Made by a program: the position numbers and the translations under genes
From: a virus
IMG/VR virus record: IMGVR_UViG_3300036770_004732
Span: 47,302-111,301 of that record
Direction: 5' to 3' (one strand)
Length of the DNA stretch: 64,000 nucleotides
The notes under the pieces: generated by a model
Told to the model about the DNA's origin: nothing
What the model saw: only the letters and a program-made list of their open reading frames with translations
The model's database searches: none
In this document: positions 7,896 to 17,715 of the stretch, one piece after another
How positions within the stretch are numbered: position 1 is the first letter of the stretch
Layout of the letters: each line of letters begins with the position of its first letter

Positions 7896-8618
7896 TTCTT
7901 CTTCTGGAAGTGGTGAAAGAGGATCATTAATCATATTAATATTTCTTACTTGATCAAATGAATTTGTTAGTTTCATCAACTCTTTATTGTTTTGTAAACT
8001 AACTGGAAGTGATGGATATGAGGTTGGAAAAGTATCAGAATTTGGAAGTGTCCTTAATTCTTGCCTCCAAATTTTAAAATCTTCATCTAAGGTATTTCCT
8101 TGCTCTAATTCTTTTGTCACCATCCAATCAGTAAGTTCAAGCATTTTATCACGATTGACTCTAAGAATGTCATATCTCTTTTCTTTTTGACGATTATCAA
8201 AAAAAGTTATTTCATTATCCCATTGCTCTTGAGTCAGTATTGAAAGACCTTCAGATTCTTCAAGAACATAAGGTTCTCTATAAACTATATCATAAACTGT
8301 TACTATTTGAAAATCTCCAGTTGGTTGACCAGGAGATTCTGGATTTATAATTTCTTCTTTAACTTCTCTTTCAGTAGTACTTATAATAGTAATATTTGAA
8401 TTATTTTGATAATCTTTTAATTCATTACTACCTACTGTAATCTTATATTCGAAATATTCTGGAACATATGATAAGAAAAATGGAATGTCATTTTGATCTA
8501 TTAACTGATATTGAGTTTCCAACCCCTTAATATTTGGCATCATCAAACCAAAACGAGTGTCTGTTGCCCATGCACCAGTATCACGATTGATCCAATAATG
8601 CTTGACTAATTGAGACAT
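7881..8618 (-). CDS. Tail-fibre assembly/chaperone-like protein
   Basis: 245 residues. The C-terminal half holds DILRVNRDKMLELTDWMVTK and WRQELRTLPNSD, which resemble the phage tail-assembly-chaperone pattern (R..LL..TDW....W..YRQ.LR.LP). The N-terminal half is beta-rich. Location next to the kelch-like adhesins fits a folding or attachment role. Family assignment is by motif only. Confidence 0.6.
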   Translation of the reverse strand: MSQLVKHYWINRDTGAWATDTRFGLMMPNIKGLETQYQLIDQNDIPFFLSYVPEYFEYKITVGSNELKDYQNNSNITIISTTEREVKEEIINPESPGQPTGDFQIVTVYDIVYREPYVLEESEGLSILTQEQWDNEITFFDNRQKEKRYDILRVNRDKMLELTDWMVTKELEQGNTLDEDFKIWRQELRTLPNSDTFPTSYPSLPVSLQNNKELMKLTNSFDQVRNINMINDPLSPLPEEESPVQ

Positions 8619-8622
8619 GTTT

Positions 8623-9282
8623 TTAATAAACTTCTATACCATATTTATCGGCAATCTCTTTATCAACCTCATCCTTTGTCTTGAATCCTTTGACTCTCAT
8701 CCAAGTTACGAGAGTATAACGATTGCCAGAAATAACAGGTTCTACCATATGCGTATACCATCTTGATGAAGGAAAACAAACTAAAAGTCCTGGTTCTGGT
8801 TTAATCTTAATTCTTAAATCTGGGAAAGAAAAATATCCACCTTCAAAATCATCATTCAGGAAAAGAACGGTAGAGAGGTCTCTGTCTATTGTCTTCTTCC
8901 ATACTTGTGTTCCATCAGGATTCGTCCATAAACCTTCTCCATCATTATGAGGTTTATAGTGTCCTCCTGGACTATAGCAAAGTAATTGTGGTTCTTCACT
9001 ATCTCTTACTTCAAATCCATAAAAAGGATTAATGACATTTTTTACTACATTATCAAGTAAATCTTTAACTTGAGGAAAGACCGGAATTAAGTCAGCACAC
9101 TCTACATCTCTCACTGACTTATCTATTTTTGATTCTCTTTGTCTCGTTTTATCACTTTTTTCAGCATCAAAAACAGACATTCTCTCTTTGTGAGATTGTC
9201 TCATATAATCAGTTAAAAACTTTAATCCTTCTGGTGTAACAACTTTAGGTTGAATCAAAACATTAGCAAGAATATCATTCAT
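8623..9282 (-). CDS. Prolyl-4-hydroxylase-like 2OG-Fe(II) oxygenase
   Basis: 219 residues. HNDGEG near residue 113 gives the HxD pair, TVLFLNDDFEGGYFSFPD the central strand, and the distal H in WYTHMVEPVISGNRYTLVTWM with the R that binds 2-oxoglutarate. This matches the P4H superfamily common in cyanophages. The target may be proline or another residue of a fibre protein; inference only. It is transcribed with the fibre genes. Confidence 0.82.
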   Translation of the reverse strand: MNDILANVLIQPKVVTPEGLKFLTDYMRQSHKERMSVFDAEKSDKTRQRESKIDKSVRDVECADLIPVFPQVKDLLDNVVKNVINPFYGFEVRDSEEPQLLCYSPGGHYKPHNDGEGLWTNPDGTQVWKKTIDRDLSTVLFLNDDFEGGYFSFPDLRIKIKPEPGLLVCFPSSRWYTHMVEPVISGNRYTLVTWMRVKGFKTKDEVDKEIADKYGIEVY

Positions 9283-9308
9283 AATAGAATATTGTATATC
9301 GTTTTTAT

Positions 9309-11165
9309 TTAGTTTGAGTTTGAAAATCCAGTGTTCCCAATTCTAGATGGACTAAAACCTGTTCCAGTAAGACTTACATCTTCAGTTGAAAATTCAATCC
9401 TAACAATTTGAGATTGGGAAGGTCCCATATTTACATAACCATAAAAACTACTTGATGATCCAGAAGCGGATGCCAAAGTTGTTGGCATATTTTTTCCTGG
9501 ATTACTAAGTGTTTCATTTGAAAAATCAAGTCTTCTAATTGTACTAAATGCGAATGGACCGGGAGGACCATTACTACCACCACAAAAATATCCATATAGA
9601 TTATTTTGAACAGTTGTAGCATAATCTACACCCCTTGGAGACCAAGGAAAAGTGAGAGAAACTACTTCATTAGAATAATTTATCTTTAGTTGCTCTGATG
9701 GGAAAAAAAATCCATTATCTCGTACAATGTATCCATAAGATTTAGTAGAAACAGAAGAAGAATTTAGTAAAGGTGCTGATAGATTTTTTCCTGGATTATT
9801 CAATGTTTCACTAGAAAAATCAAGTCTTGTAATTGTAGTATAAGTCGCAAACGCTGGAAAAGTAGGAGTACCTCCAGTTTTATATCCACCATAAAAATAT
9901 CCATAATTATTCGAGTTAACAGAACCAACCTGAAGTACTGAATTTAATAAATTTTGTCCAGAGTCATTTGAAATTTCATTTGAAAAATCAAATCTAGTAA
10001 TTACAGTTGTACCTGATGGAGGTGGGCTTCCTGCAAAATAGTTATAATTGTTTGAAGTAACTGTTGCAATCAAATATCTTCCTGCTGGTAAATTTTTTCC
10101 AGGATCACTTAACGTTTCATTTGAAAAATCAAGTCTTGAGATTGTACTAATAGAAGAGGGAACGCTTCCACCACCAGCATAATAACCATAAGTCTTAAAT
10201 CCATTATTGCGGTAAACTGATTCCCCCCCTGAAACTGATGCCATACTAGATCTTGCTGTTGGTAAATTCTTTCCCGGATTACTTACAGTTTCGTTAGAGA
10301 AATCAAGTCTTGTTATGGTATTAATATATGTTGGTGTTGGAGTAAGACCACCACCATAATAACCATAAAAACTATCTGAAGTTGCTACTAAACCACCTCT
10401 TGATGTTGGTAAATTATTTCCAGGATCACTTAATGTCTCATTTGAGAAATCAAGTCTTGATATTGTACTAAATGAAGATGCTCCTGATTCACCTCCACCA
10501 AAATATCCATAAGAATTACTTGACGTTGCTTCTAAATAACTTTTTGCTGTTGGTAAATTTTTTCCAGGATCACTTAACGTTTCGTTTGAAAAATCAAGTC
10601 TTGATATTGTACTAATAGAAGAGGGAACGCTTCCACCACCAAAGTAACCATAAGAATTACTTGACGTTGCTGCTAAACTACTTCTTGCTGTTGGTAAATT
10701 ATTTCCAGGATTACTTACAGTTTCATTAGAGAAATCAAGTCTTGAGATTGTATTAACAAAAGGGGGAAGAGTACCGCCACCATAATAACCATAAGAATTA
10801 CTTGACGTTGCTGCTAAATTTTGAACAGATGCTGGTAAATTATTTCCAAGATCACTTAAAGTTTCATTAGAGTAATCAAGTCTTGATATTGTACTAATAG
10901 AAGAGGGAACGCTTCCACCACCAAAGTAACCATAAAAACTAGTTGATACTGCTGACAAAAAACCTCTTGCAGTTGGTAAATTATTTCCAGGATCACTTAC
11001 ACTTTCATTAAAGAAATCAAGTCTTGATATTGTATTAATAATTCCCGGCAATCCGCCGCCACCATAATAACCATAAGCAGCACCCTCTGGCCAACTTTCA
11101 AAATTATTATCCGTTACATTTTGAATTTGTAATTCTTTGACTTCTTGTAGAGAGAATATTGCCAT
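9309..11165 (-). CDS. Kelch-like 12-repeat adhesin/tail-fibre protein, copy A
   Basis: 618 residues built from twelve repeats of about 45 residues with the core YGYxGGG...ISRLDFSNETxSxPGxNLP. After repeat six there is an insert, SGGESVYRNNGFKT, dividing the protein into 6+6 repeats, which would suit two six-bladed propellers. The N-terminus shares NNFESWPE with copies B and C. It is probably a receptor-binding fibre component. Its ATG overlaps the sulfotransferase stop (TGATG). Confidence 0.75.
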   Translation of the reverse strand: MAIFSLQEVKELQIQNVTDNNFESWPEGAAYGYYGGGGLPGIINTISRLDFFNESVSDPGNNLPTARGFLSAVSTSFYGYFGGGSVPSSISTISRLDYSNETLSDLGNNLPASVQNLAATSSNSYGYYGGGTLPPFVNTISRLDFSNETVSNPGNNLPTARSSLAATSSNSYGYFGGGSVPSSISTISRLDFSNETLSDPGKNLPTAKSYLEATSSNSYGYFGGGESGASSFSTISRLDFSNETLSDPGNNLPTSRGGLVATSDSFYGYYGGGLTPTPTYINTITRLDFSNETVSNPGKNLPTARSSMASVSGGESVYRNNGFKTYGYYAGGGSVPSSISTISRLDFSNETLSDPGKNLPAGRYLIATVTSNNYNYFAGSPPPSGTTVITRFDFSNEISNDSGQNLLNSVLQVGSVNSNNYGYFYGGYKTGGTPTFPAFATYTTITRLDFSSETLNNPGKNLSAPLLNSSSVSTKSYGYIVRDNGFFFPSEQLKINYSNEVVSLTFPWSPRGVDYATTVQNNLYGYFCGGSNGPPGPFAFSTIRRLDFSNETLSNPGKNMPTTLASASGSSSSFYGYVNMGPSQSQIVRIEFSTEDVSLTGTGFSPSRIGNTGFSNSN

Positions 11166-11992
11166 CAGAGTCCAAAAATAGAATATCTTTGAGTTCCCCT
11201 TTTCCAGAACTCCATATGATTATATTTATTGATTACATATTCACTTAAGAACTTTGAATTATCACGATGTATTTTTTCTACTTTATCCCTTACCGTATGC
11301 ATATTTTCTAACTTATAAACCTCATCATTCTCATCAAATTTTGGTTTTATATTCTCAAAAGTATGAATAAATCTTGGAAGTTCTAAGAAGTCGTAGATTT
11401 TATTCAGTTCACCTTGCAGATTATTTACTAGATCATCATAATCAACTAATATCAAATACTTATCATTCCCTTTACGAAATGCTTCTGCGAGTGCATGATA
11501 AGATTGACCAATAATACCTTGAGGAGACATTAGGTAATCAGCACGATTATCATTACTAATTTCTATATTATTATTGATAAGTCCTTCATCAATAAATGAA
11601 GTTGTCTTGGAATGATAAATGAGATTTAAAAATGAAGATATAATGTCTTGTATGTCTCTGACTGGACAAATAATCTTTGGTTCTGGAGTGATGTAATCTT
11701 GAATATGCTGGATTTGGTTGACCCAACCTCTTGACTTATCAACAATAATATTTTGTGGAGTATTGAAGTAATAATTATGAGGTATAGATGATAATACTTT
11801 ATGAGCACATTCTGGTTTAGGATGTGCTTTGTATTGTTCGGAATTATATAAAAGATACTCTTCAGTATAATGGATTGTATCTAAAAGTGGTGAATTTGTA
11901 GATGCGTGTATTTCTGGATTTTGATTGAGTAGTGCTGTTAATAAAGTTGAACCTGATCTTGGAAGACCAGACATAAAATAAAATGTTTTCAT
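11165..11992 (-). CDS. Sulfotransferase
   Basis: 275 residues. The 5'-phosphosulfate-binding loop MSGLPRSGSTLLTALLNQNP is at the N-terminus, and a second PAPS site lies near residue 100 (ICPVRDIQDIISSFLN). Family enzymes transfer sulfate from PAPS to sugars or tyrosine. It sits between the remnant glycosyltransferase and kelch copy A, where the parallel module has an intact glycosyltransferase, so it seems to have replaced that gene. Confidence 0.85.
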   Translation of the reverse strand: MKTFYFMSGLPRSGSTLLTALLNQNPEIHASTNSPLLDTIHYTEEYLLYNSEQYKAHPKPECAHKVLSSIPHNYYFNTPQNIIVDKSRGWVNQIQHIQDYITPEPKIICPVRDIQDIISSFLNLIYHSKTTSFIDEGLINNNIEISNDNRADYLMSPQGIIGQSYHALAEAFRKGNDKYLILVDYDDLVNNLQGELNKIYDFLELPRFIHTFENIKPKFDENDEVYKLENMHTVRDKVEKIHRDNSKFLSEYVINKYNHMEFWKRGTQRYSIFGL

Positions 11993-11995
11993 AAT

Positions 11996-12133
11996 TTAGT
12001 TTGAGTTTTCAAAATTTCCCATATTAGAAAACCATAATCTTATACATGTTGTTCTTAGTTCCTTTCCAAGATTAAATAAAACTTTTTCACTCACAAGTCC
12101 ATCATAACAAGGTAAATCAATTAATAAAGACAT
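11996..12133 (-). pseudogene. Remnant of the 20218-19559 glycosyltransferase gene
   Basis: A 45-codon ORF starts MSLLIDLPCYDGLVSEKVLF and continues NLGKELR, nearly repeating the start of the intact glycosyltransferase at 19559-20218 (MSLLIALPCYGGIVSDKT...NLGKELR). It then degenerates into a tail ending NFENSN, which resembles the end of the kelch genes. It marks a duplicated module whose middle gene was lost. Confidence 0.8.
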
Positions 12134-12148
12134 AAAAAATTAATTATA

Positions 12149-13144
12149 CTATGTTATATATTTACCTGACAGAATAACTGCTAAAACATCAGTGGCAGAT
12201 GCTTCGGCAACAATACTATCATTTACAGCAAGATATGCAGGTTTGCCTAGTATCTCAATAACGCCATTTTTTGGAACTGTAAGATTATAAACCAAATATC
12301 CTAATCTTACTCCCGTTGCTAATGATCCACGATAAATTGAAATGGAAGCATCAATGTCAGTATTTAAATTATAATTACAGATTTTAATGGATTGTAACAT
12401 AGCGGGATTTGTTGATGCTTGGAATATTTGAGTTCCCGATGCAGTAGTTACTGTTGTTCCTATTCCAACGTAATCCGTATCATCTTTTGTAGAGTATATA
12501 ATCCATGCATCAAGTCCTCCATCAATACCTGTTGCAGTAGATCCTGTTCCGGAAAGTGCTTGGAACCTTAAGACATCTGATGGATTTGCAATAATTGGTT
12601 GATCTAAAAACTGAATTGCTCCCTGATAAGGAACAATGACTCTTTGTGCCAAAGGTACTTTAGATCCACCATTAAAATCATGTCTTCCTACAAAATATAA
12701 TTCATTAGAGAATGAATTAGAAATATGAATTGATTCAATTATATATTTCTTATCTACAGTTGATGGAAATGAATATGCAATTCCAGGACCAACAAAAATA
12801 TCATTTGTTTGAGAAGTATTTACACCAACACCAGAAGTTACAGAAACATAAATGGATGTTGTAATACCAGTATCAAATGTTCCAGAACCACCACTCCCAC
12901 CACTAGCATCAATAGTTACACTACCAGTGGAATCAGATATAGTAATATTAGTTCCAGCAACAATAGAAGTTACAATACCAGTTAAGTTTGATCCAGAACC
13001 ACTGAATGATGATGCAGTAATAGTTCCATTAACATCAAGTGTTGAAGTTGGTGATGTAGAGTTAATTCCAATCCTATCATTATTAATATCAACACTTATA
13101 ATATTTTCTGATGATAAATTACCAGTATTTCTAGGCCTTCCCAT
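12149..13144 (-). CDS. Virion structural/fibre protein, copy 1
   Basis: 331 residues. It starts MGRPRNTGNLSSENIISVDI, with a trimeric-fibre-like IGINSTSPTSTLDVNGTITA segment and Gly/Ser linkers. From about residue 90 onward it is nearly identical to the protein at 20234-21154 (shared GTFDTGITTSIYVSVTSGVG and YFVGRHDFNGGS). Probably a fibre or head-decoration protein. Part of the duplicated module. Confidence 0.7.
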   Translation of the reverse strand: MGRPRNTGNLSSENIISVDINNDRIGINSTSPTSTLDVNGTITASSFSGSGSNLTGIVTSIVAGTNITISDSTGSVTIDASGGSGGSGTFDTGITTSIYVSVTSGVGVNTSQTNDIFVGPGIAYSFPSTVDKKYIIESIHISNSFSNELYFVGRHDFNGGSKVPLAQRVIVPYQGAIQFLDQPIIANPSDVLRFQALSGTGSTATGIDGGLDAWIIYSTKDDTDYVGIGTTVTTASGTQIFQASTNPAMLQSIKICNYNLNTDIDASISIYRGSLATGVRLGYLVYNLTVPKNGVIEILGKPAYLAVNDSIVAEASATDVLAVILSGKYIT

Positions 13145-13206
13145 AATTTATGTTTTATACGTATTTAGATTAAACATCATCAACACAAGTTAAAAGATTT
13201 CATGAT

Positions 13207-15105
13207 TTAGTTTGTAACTCCGTGATCAGAAGTAATAGCTACAGGTACATTATTTCCACTATCAGTTGTAACTTCAGTAGAAAAATTTAATCTAAGTATA
13301 TTACTTGATGTTGTTGGTATAGATCCACCAACAATATATCCATAATAATCACTCGATAATGAAGCTGCAGATGAGGTAGTAACTGGTAGATTATTCGCTG
13401 GATTACTAACAGTTTCTGTAGAAAATGGAAATTTATATACCGTGTTAATATATGGAAAAGAACCTCCACATATGTATCCTTCAGAATTATTCTGAACCGC
13501 TGCGCGACCATCACATGTTGTTGGTGATACTGTACCAATTACTGAAGTAGTTTCACTTATAAAATCAAGTCTAGTTATAGTTGTAAACCAATCATCTGCT
13601 GGAGGATCATAATAATATCCACCCATAAAATAACCATATGAATTAGTAGAAAAATTTTGTCTATATCTACCTTTAAAAGGTAAATTTTTTCCAGTATCGG
13701 TTATAACTTCATTAGAAAAATCCATTCTGGTTATGTCGCTATATTCTTCGAAAGGAGGATATTGCCCACCGCAAAAATAACCATAGTTATTGTTCATGAC
13801 ATTTTGAGATGGAAAATATGCAATACCTAATAAACGTTTTTGGGAATCAGTCGCAGTTTCGTTAGAGAAATCAAATCTTACTATTGTAGAAATAGTGGAT
13901 GGTGTGGGAGTACCCCCACCAGTAAAATATCCATAATTATTATTAAATACAAATCCACATGTATTTGCACTTGCTGGATTAGTTGCACTTATAAGTTGAG
14001 AAGATTCACTAGATAAATCAAGTCTAATGTAAGATGTTCTCGTTTGTATGTATCCATAAGTCCTAAATCCTTTAGAACGATAAGTTGATGTTCCACCAGA
14101 GAATGCTGCTGTTCCTGATCTAATTGTCGGTAAATTATTTCCCGGATCACTTATAGTTTCAGTATTCAAATCAAGTTTAGTAATTGTATTAATTGGCGTA
14201 TTTGAAGAATTTCTACCTCCACAATAATACCCAAAAGAATTACTTGGAGTTCCAGACACTCCATCTCTTGCTGTTGGTAAATCATTTCCTGGACTACTTA
14301 CAGTTTCGCTGGAAAAATCAAGTCTTTCTATTCTACAATAATAAGTTCCAGAAGGTGTTCCTGGGGGTGGATATGTAAATCCTCCACCAAAATATCCATA
14401 AGAATTATTGGAAGTGGAAGCAAATCCATTTTTTGCCTCTAGCAAATTATTTCCAGGATCACCTATGGTTTCATTAGAAAAATCAAGTCGTGTTATTACA
14501 TTTAAAGATCCAAAAGGAGATGATGGATCACCGCCACCACCAAAATATCCATAAGAAATAGATTGGATACCACATGATCTAAATCTTCCCGAAGGTAAAT
14601 TATTTCCCGGATCACTTACGGTTTCATTGGAGAAATCTAATCTAGATACTGTATTAGTGGTTGGAGCCGGTGGAGTATCACTACCACTGGATAAGTATCC
14701 ATAAGAATTATTCGAAACTGTCGTCAAATTAAACTTTGATATCGGCAAATTATTTCCTGGATTGCTTACAGTTTCATTCGCAAAATCAAGTCTTGATATT
14801 GTATTGAAAAAAACAGATGGGGGAGTTGGAGCAAGTCCACCAATAATATAACCATATAAATTATTTGAAGTTGCTGCAATCCGCTCCTTTCCTTCAAGTA
14901 AATTATTTCCTGGATTATTTACCGTCTCATTGAAAAAATCAATTCTTGATATTGTATTGTAATCAATATTGGGTGGAGCAAATCCACCAATAATATAACC
15001 ATAAGTAGCACCTTCTGGCCAACTTTCAAAGTTGTTATCATCTACATTTTTTACTTGCCCATCATAAACAGAATTTAATCCAAATACAGATCCGACTACT
15101 GCCAT
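13207..15105 (-). CDS. Kelch-like 12-repeat adhesin/tail-fibre protein, copy B
   Basis: 632 residues, twelve YGY-type repeats, with the mid-insert SGGTSTYRSKGFRT after repeat six. More diverged than copies A and C, with Tyr-rich loops such as GGYYYDPPADD. N-terminal NNFESWPE is shared. The same 6+6 layout is kept despite divergence, so the architecture is probably structural. Confidence 0.75.
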   Translation of the reverse strand: MAVVGSVFGLNSVYDGQVKNVDDNNFESWPEGATYGYIIGGFAPPNIDYNTISRIDFFNETVNNPGNNLLEGKERIAATSNNLYGYIIGGLAPTPPSVFFNTISRLDFANETVSNPGNNLPISKFNLTTVSNNSYGYLSSGSDTPPAPTTNTVSRLDFSNETVSDPGNNLPSGRFRSCGIQSISYGYFGGGGDPSSPFGSLNVITRLDFSNETIGDPGNNLLEAKNGFASTSNNSYGYFGGGFTYPPPGTPSGTYYCRIERLDFSSETVSSPGNDLPTARDGVSGTPSNSFGYYCGGRNSSNTPINTITKLDLNTETISDPGNNLPTIRSGTAAFSGGTSTYRSKGFRTYGYIQTRTSYIRLDLSSESSQLISATNPASANTCGFVFNNNYGYFTGGGTPTPSTISTIVRFDFSNETATDSQKRLLGIAYFPSQNVMNNNYGYFCGGQYPPFEEYSDITRMDFSNEVITDTGKNLPFKGRYRQNFSTNSYGYFMGGYYYDPPADDWFTTITRLDFISETTSVIGTVSPTTCDGRAAVQNNSEGYICGGSFPYINTVYKFPFSTETVSNPANNLPVTTSSAASLSSDYYGYIVGGSIPTTSSNILRLNFSTEVTTDSGNNVPVAITSDHGVTN

Positions 15106-15111
15106 TGATTT

Positions 15112-15951
15112 TTACTCTATTTTAAGATCTTGATTAAATAATGATTGTGGAATTTGCTTTTGTTCTTGCTCTTCAACACCGCGAATAAGTTGTTGATCCA
15201 TTCCGGTAATTTCTTCAATGCCTGCAGAAACTGCTTGCTGAAGACTATTCAAAAAGTCCATAGGATTATTTGGATCACCAAAACTACCTTTGATACGATT
15301 GGCATCATCAGTCAATACTGTAGGGGCACTTGCACGCCTCATAGAACGAATATTTCCAGCATTCACACCAGTTCTCGCAGCAAGCAAATCATCAAGTGAC
15401 TGATTAGCGAGTCTACGTTCCCAGTAGTTTGGTTGATCTTCATTATATTGTTCTCTTGAAACTAATTTACCACCATTTAATTCAATCAAACGATTAATTA
15501 ATTTATCAAAACATTGAAGTTCTTCTACTGCTGCTTTAAATCCACGATTTAATCCTTCAAGCATACGATGAAAATGAAACTCATCGATATCATACCAACA
15601 TAGTTGTTCACCACCTTCACGAGTTTTCCACCAAATTGGTTGAGTCTTATCCTTTCCTTCCCACTTATAATTAAACTCTCTTGCTGCTCTCTTTGCTTCA
15701 ATGACTTGTTGTAAAAGACCTTCTGCTACACTTCTACGATTGATAAGTGCTGCCTTAAATGCTGATGGAATTGTAAAGTTGTCATGAATAATAAACTTTT
15801 CAATTTGGAAATCTGAACGACCTTGTGCAAGTTCAGTCTCACTTTCTTCCCAACGAGTTGCCTCTTGAAGAACCTTAAGCATAAATTCATTATTATCATC
15901 TAAAACTTCTTTAGATGTTGCAAGTGCAATTGCTTCATAATTGTTAGACAT
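15112..15951 (-). CDS. Hypothetical helical protein, 279 aa
   Basis: Mostly helical, with charged segments (EATRWEESETELAQGRSDF), WWKTREGGEQLCWYDIDEFH and a C-terminal QQLIRGVEEQEQKQIPQ. A late promoter lies 31 nt upstream. It sits between a glycosyltransferase and kelch copy B. I do not recognise a family; a virion or fibre accessory role is inferred from position only. Confidence 0.6.
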   Translation of the reverse strand: MSNNYEAIALATSKEVLDDNNEFMLKVLQEATRWEESETELAQGRSDFQIEKFIIHDNFTIPSAFKAALINRRSVAEGLLQQVIEAKRAAREFNYKWEGKDKTQPIWWKTREGGEQLCWYDIDEFHFHRMLEGLNRGFKAAVEELQCFDKLINRLIELNGGKLVSREQYNEDQPNYWERRLANQSLDDLLAARTGVNAGNIRSMRRASAPTVLTDDANRIKGSFGDPNNPMDFLNSLQQAVSAGIEEITGMDQQLIRGVEEQEQKQIPQSLFNQDLKIE

Positions 15952-15981
15952 ACTTATCCAATTAAATTAATAGTGTTGTTT

Positions 15982-15989
15982 TATTTATA
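15982..15989 (-). promoter_or_regulatory. T4-type late promoter motif
   Basis: Exact TATAAATA on the minus strand, overlapping the stop of the upstream glycosyltransferase gene and 31 nt before the 15951 start. Confidence 0.6.
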
Positions 15990-17691
15990 GTGCAAATCTT
16001 TGAGTAACGGCAAGAGATAATCTTCTATCAGCAACTTCTTTTCCCCACTTTTTACAGAAGTGACGATACAATTGTTCCGTTCTTGAGTCTTTTTCTTCTT
16101 TAGTTTCATTATCTAAAGTTCTATGAGAAAAATGAAGTAAATATGATTGATGATTGAACTTGGTTTCAAATCCAAGTTGTTCTGCTCTAAGTCCATAATC
16201 TATATCTTCTCCACCACCTTTTCCAAATTCCTCATCAAATAATCCAACCTTTGAACTGACTTCATGAGGAATATAAAAACAATAGAATGCTTTGATTAAG
16301 TTTGGTGCCACATTCTGGGGTTGTGTTGTAATTTGAGAAGCAATTTGATTGAGTGATTCTTCTTTACCAACAAATTCTTCAAGTTCCATTTCACCTTTTA
16401 TCCAATCACCTTGTAAGTGTTGGTTACATAAAGGAATAGAAACTGAATTTGAATCACCTAAATTTTGATTCCAGTTTTTTGTAAAAACAATATCATTATT
16501 CAGTCCAACAAAATCAGCACCATCCATAATTGCTTGCTTAAGAATGAAATTCATATTCTCAGCAAAAGACTTTGGCAAAACATTTGAGACTACTGTAATA
16601 TTTTCATAGTCCTTAGTAAATGATTTATCATTATCAATCAAGAAAAACTTATCTTGTTTTTTAAAAATACTATTTCTAAAAAATGTGTCTAGTGCAAGAT
16701 GTGTATATTTTTGAGAACACTTCATATCCACCATACAATAATATCTCGGTCTTTCTTGATCTTCTTTTGAAAGACCTTGTATTAAATTTTCCCAAACTAC
16801 TGCAATCCTTTTCCAATCATAAGTTTCTTTTGTGATTTGAGAAAGTTCTTTTGTTGCAGCATAAAATGTCTGAGGTTCTTTATCGAAGAAATCAAAACAT
16901 CTTGATAACTCTTGTGCAAATTCATTCACAAATTTTGGAGATGGTTCCCAACCAACTGGAGTATTTTTTCCAATCATAGGAATATACTTACCACGATTGA
17001 ATGAGACCTCTCTCAGTGCCCCTATATCGCTTGTAATTGGGTAGCATCCACATACCATTGCCTCTGCCATAGATACGCAGAATGTCTCCTCCCAGACGTT
17101 AGGATGCACAAAGAAAGCAGCATCTTGAATATGAGGAAAAAGTTGTTCTCGGTCAATACAAGGAGAATATTCCACACCAGGAAGAGACTTGAGTTCTTCA
17201 ATTGCCTCCAAGTGTTCTGGTATTTTGAAGTGTTGTTCATATTCTTCTCCGTAAAGATTATGAGAAGAAAATACTTTTAACTTTGCATCTGGATGATTTT
17301 TAATGACTTGTTTCCAGATTTTTGGAAGTGGTACAATGCCCTTATGGGGTCCAGAAAAGTAAATTGCTGTCTTGGATTTTGGTGATTTAGGATGAAAAAT
17401 ATCCGCAACACCATTCGGAATGACTACAATCTTCTCTGCAGGTGCTCGGTTGTATTTGATATATTGTTCTGCTTCCCAGTTTGATACACAGACAATTAAA
17501 TCAATCTGCGATACAAGTTCGGGGAGTCTTAAGAGTTGTGGTTGATCGCAATTGTCATGTGCCCACAGAATTTTATATTTCTTATTTGATTGTGCAAGTA
17601 CTTCTATACTTCTTGAAACTTCAACATTATTTGGAAAAGAATAATATTGATTGAGATAATAAAAAGAACTTTCAGTTGCTCCAGATTTCAT
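15985..17691 (-). CDS. Two-domain glycosyltransferase (GT4-like + GT2-like)
   Basis: 568 residues. The N-terminal GT-B domain shows IVVIPNGVADIFHP, the sugar-nucleotide-binding EETFCVSMAEAMVCGCYPI and EVSFNRGKYIP. The C-terminal part is GT-A-like (DGADFVGLNNDIVFTKNW, then GGGEDIDYGLRAEQLG). The GT4 N-terminus looks short, as it begins near the middle of the usual first Rossmann domain. Likely adds two sugars to a fibre or surface glycan. Confidence 0.8.
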   Translation of the reverse strand: MKSGATESSFYYLNQYYSFPNNVEVSRSIEVLAQSNKKYKILWAHDNCDQPQLLRLPELVSQIDLIVCVSNWEAEQYIKYNRAPAEKIVVIPNGVADIFHPKSPKSKTAIYFSGPHKGIVPLPKIWKQVIKNHPDAKLKVFSSHNLYGEEYEQHFKIPEHLEAIEELKSLPGVEYSPCIDREQLFPHIQDAAFFVHPNVWEETFCVSMAEAMVCGCYPITSDIGALREVSFNRGKYIPMIGKNTPVGWEPSPKFVNEFAQELSRCFDFFDKEPQTFYAATKELSQITKETYDWKRIAVVWENLIQGLSKEDQERPRYYCMVDMKCSQKYTHLALDTFFRNSIFKKQDKFFLIDNDKSFTKDYENITVVSNVLPKSFAENMNFILKQAIMDGADFVGLNNDIVFTKNWNQNLGDSNSVSIPLCNQHLQGDWIKGEMELEEFVGKEESLNQIASQITTQPQNVAPNLIKAFYCFYIPHEVSSKVGLFDEEFGKGGGEDIDYGLRAEQLGFETKFNHQSYLLHFSHRTLDNETKEEKDSRTEQLYRHFCKKWGKEVADRRLSLAVTQRFAL

Positions 17692-17715
17692 ATCAAAATG
17701 ATGTAGATGATTTAT

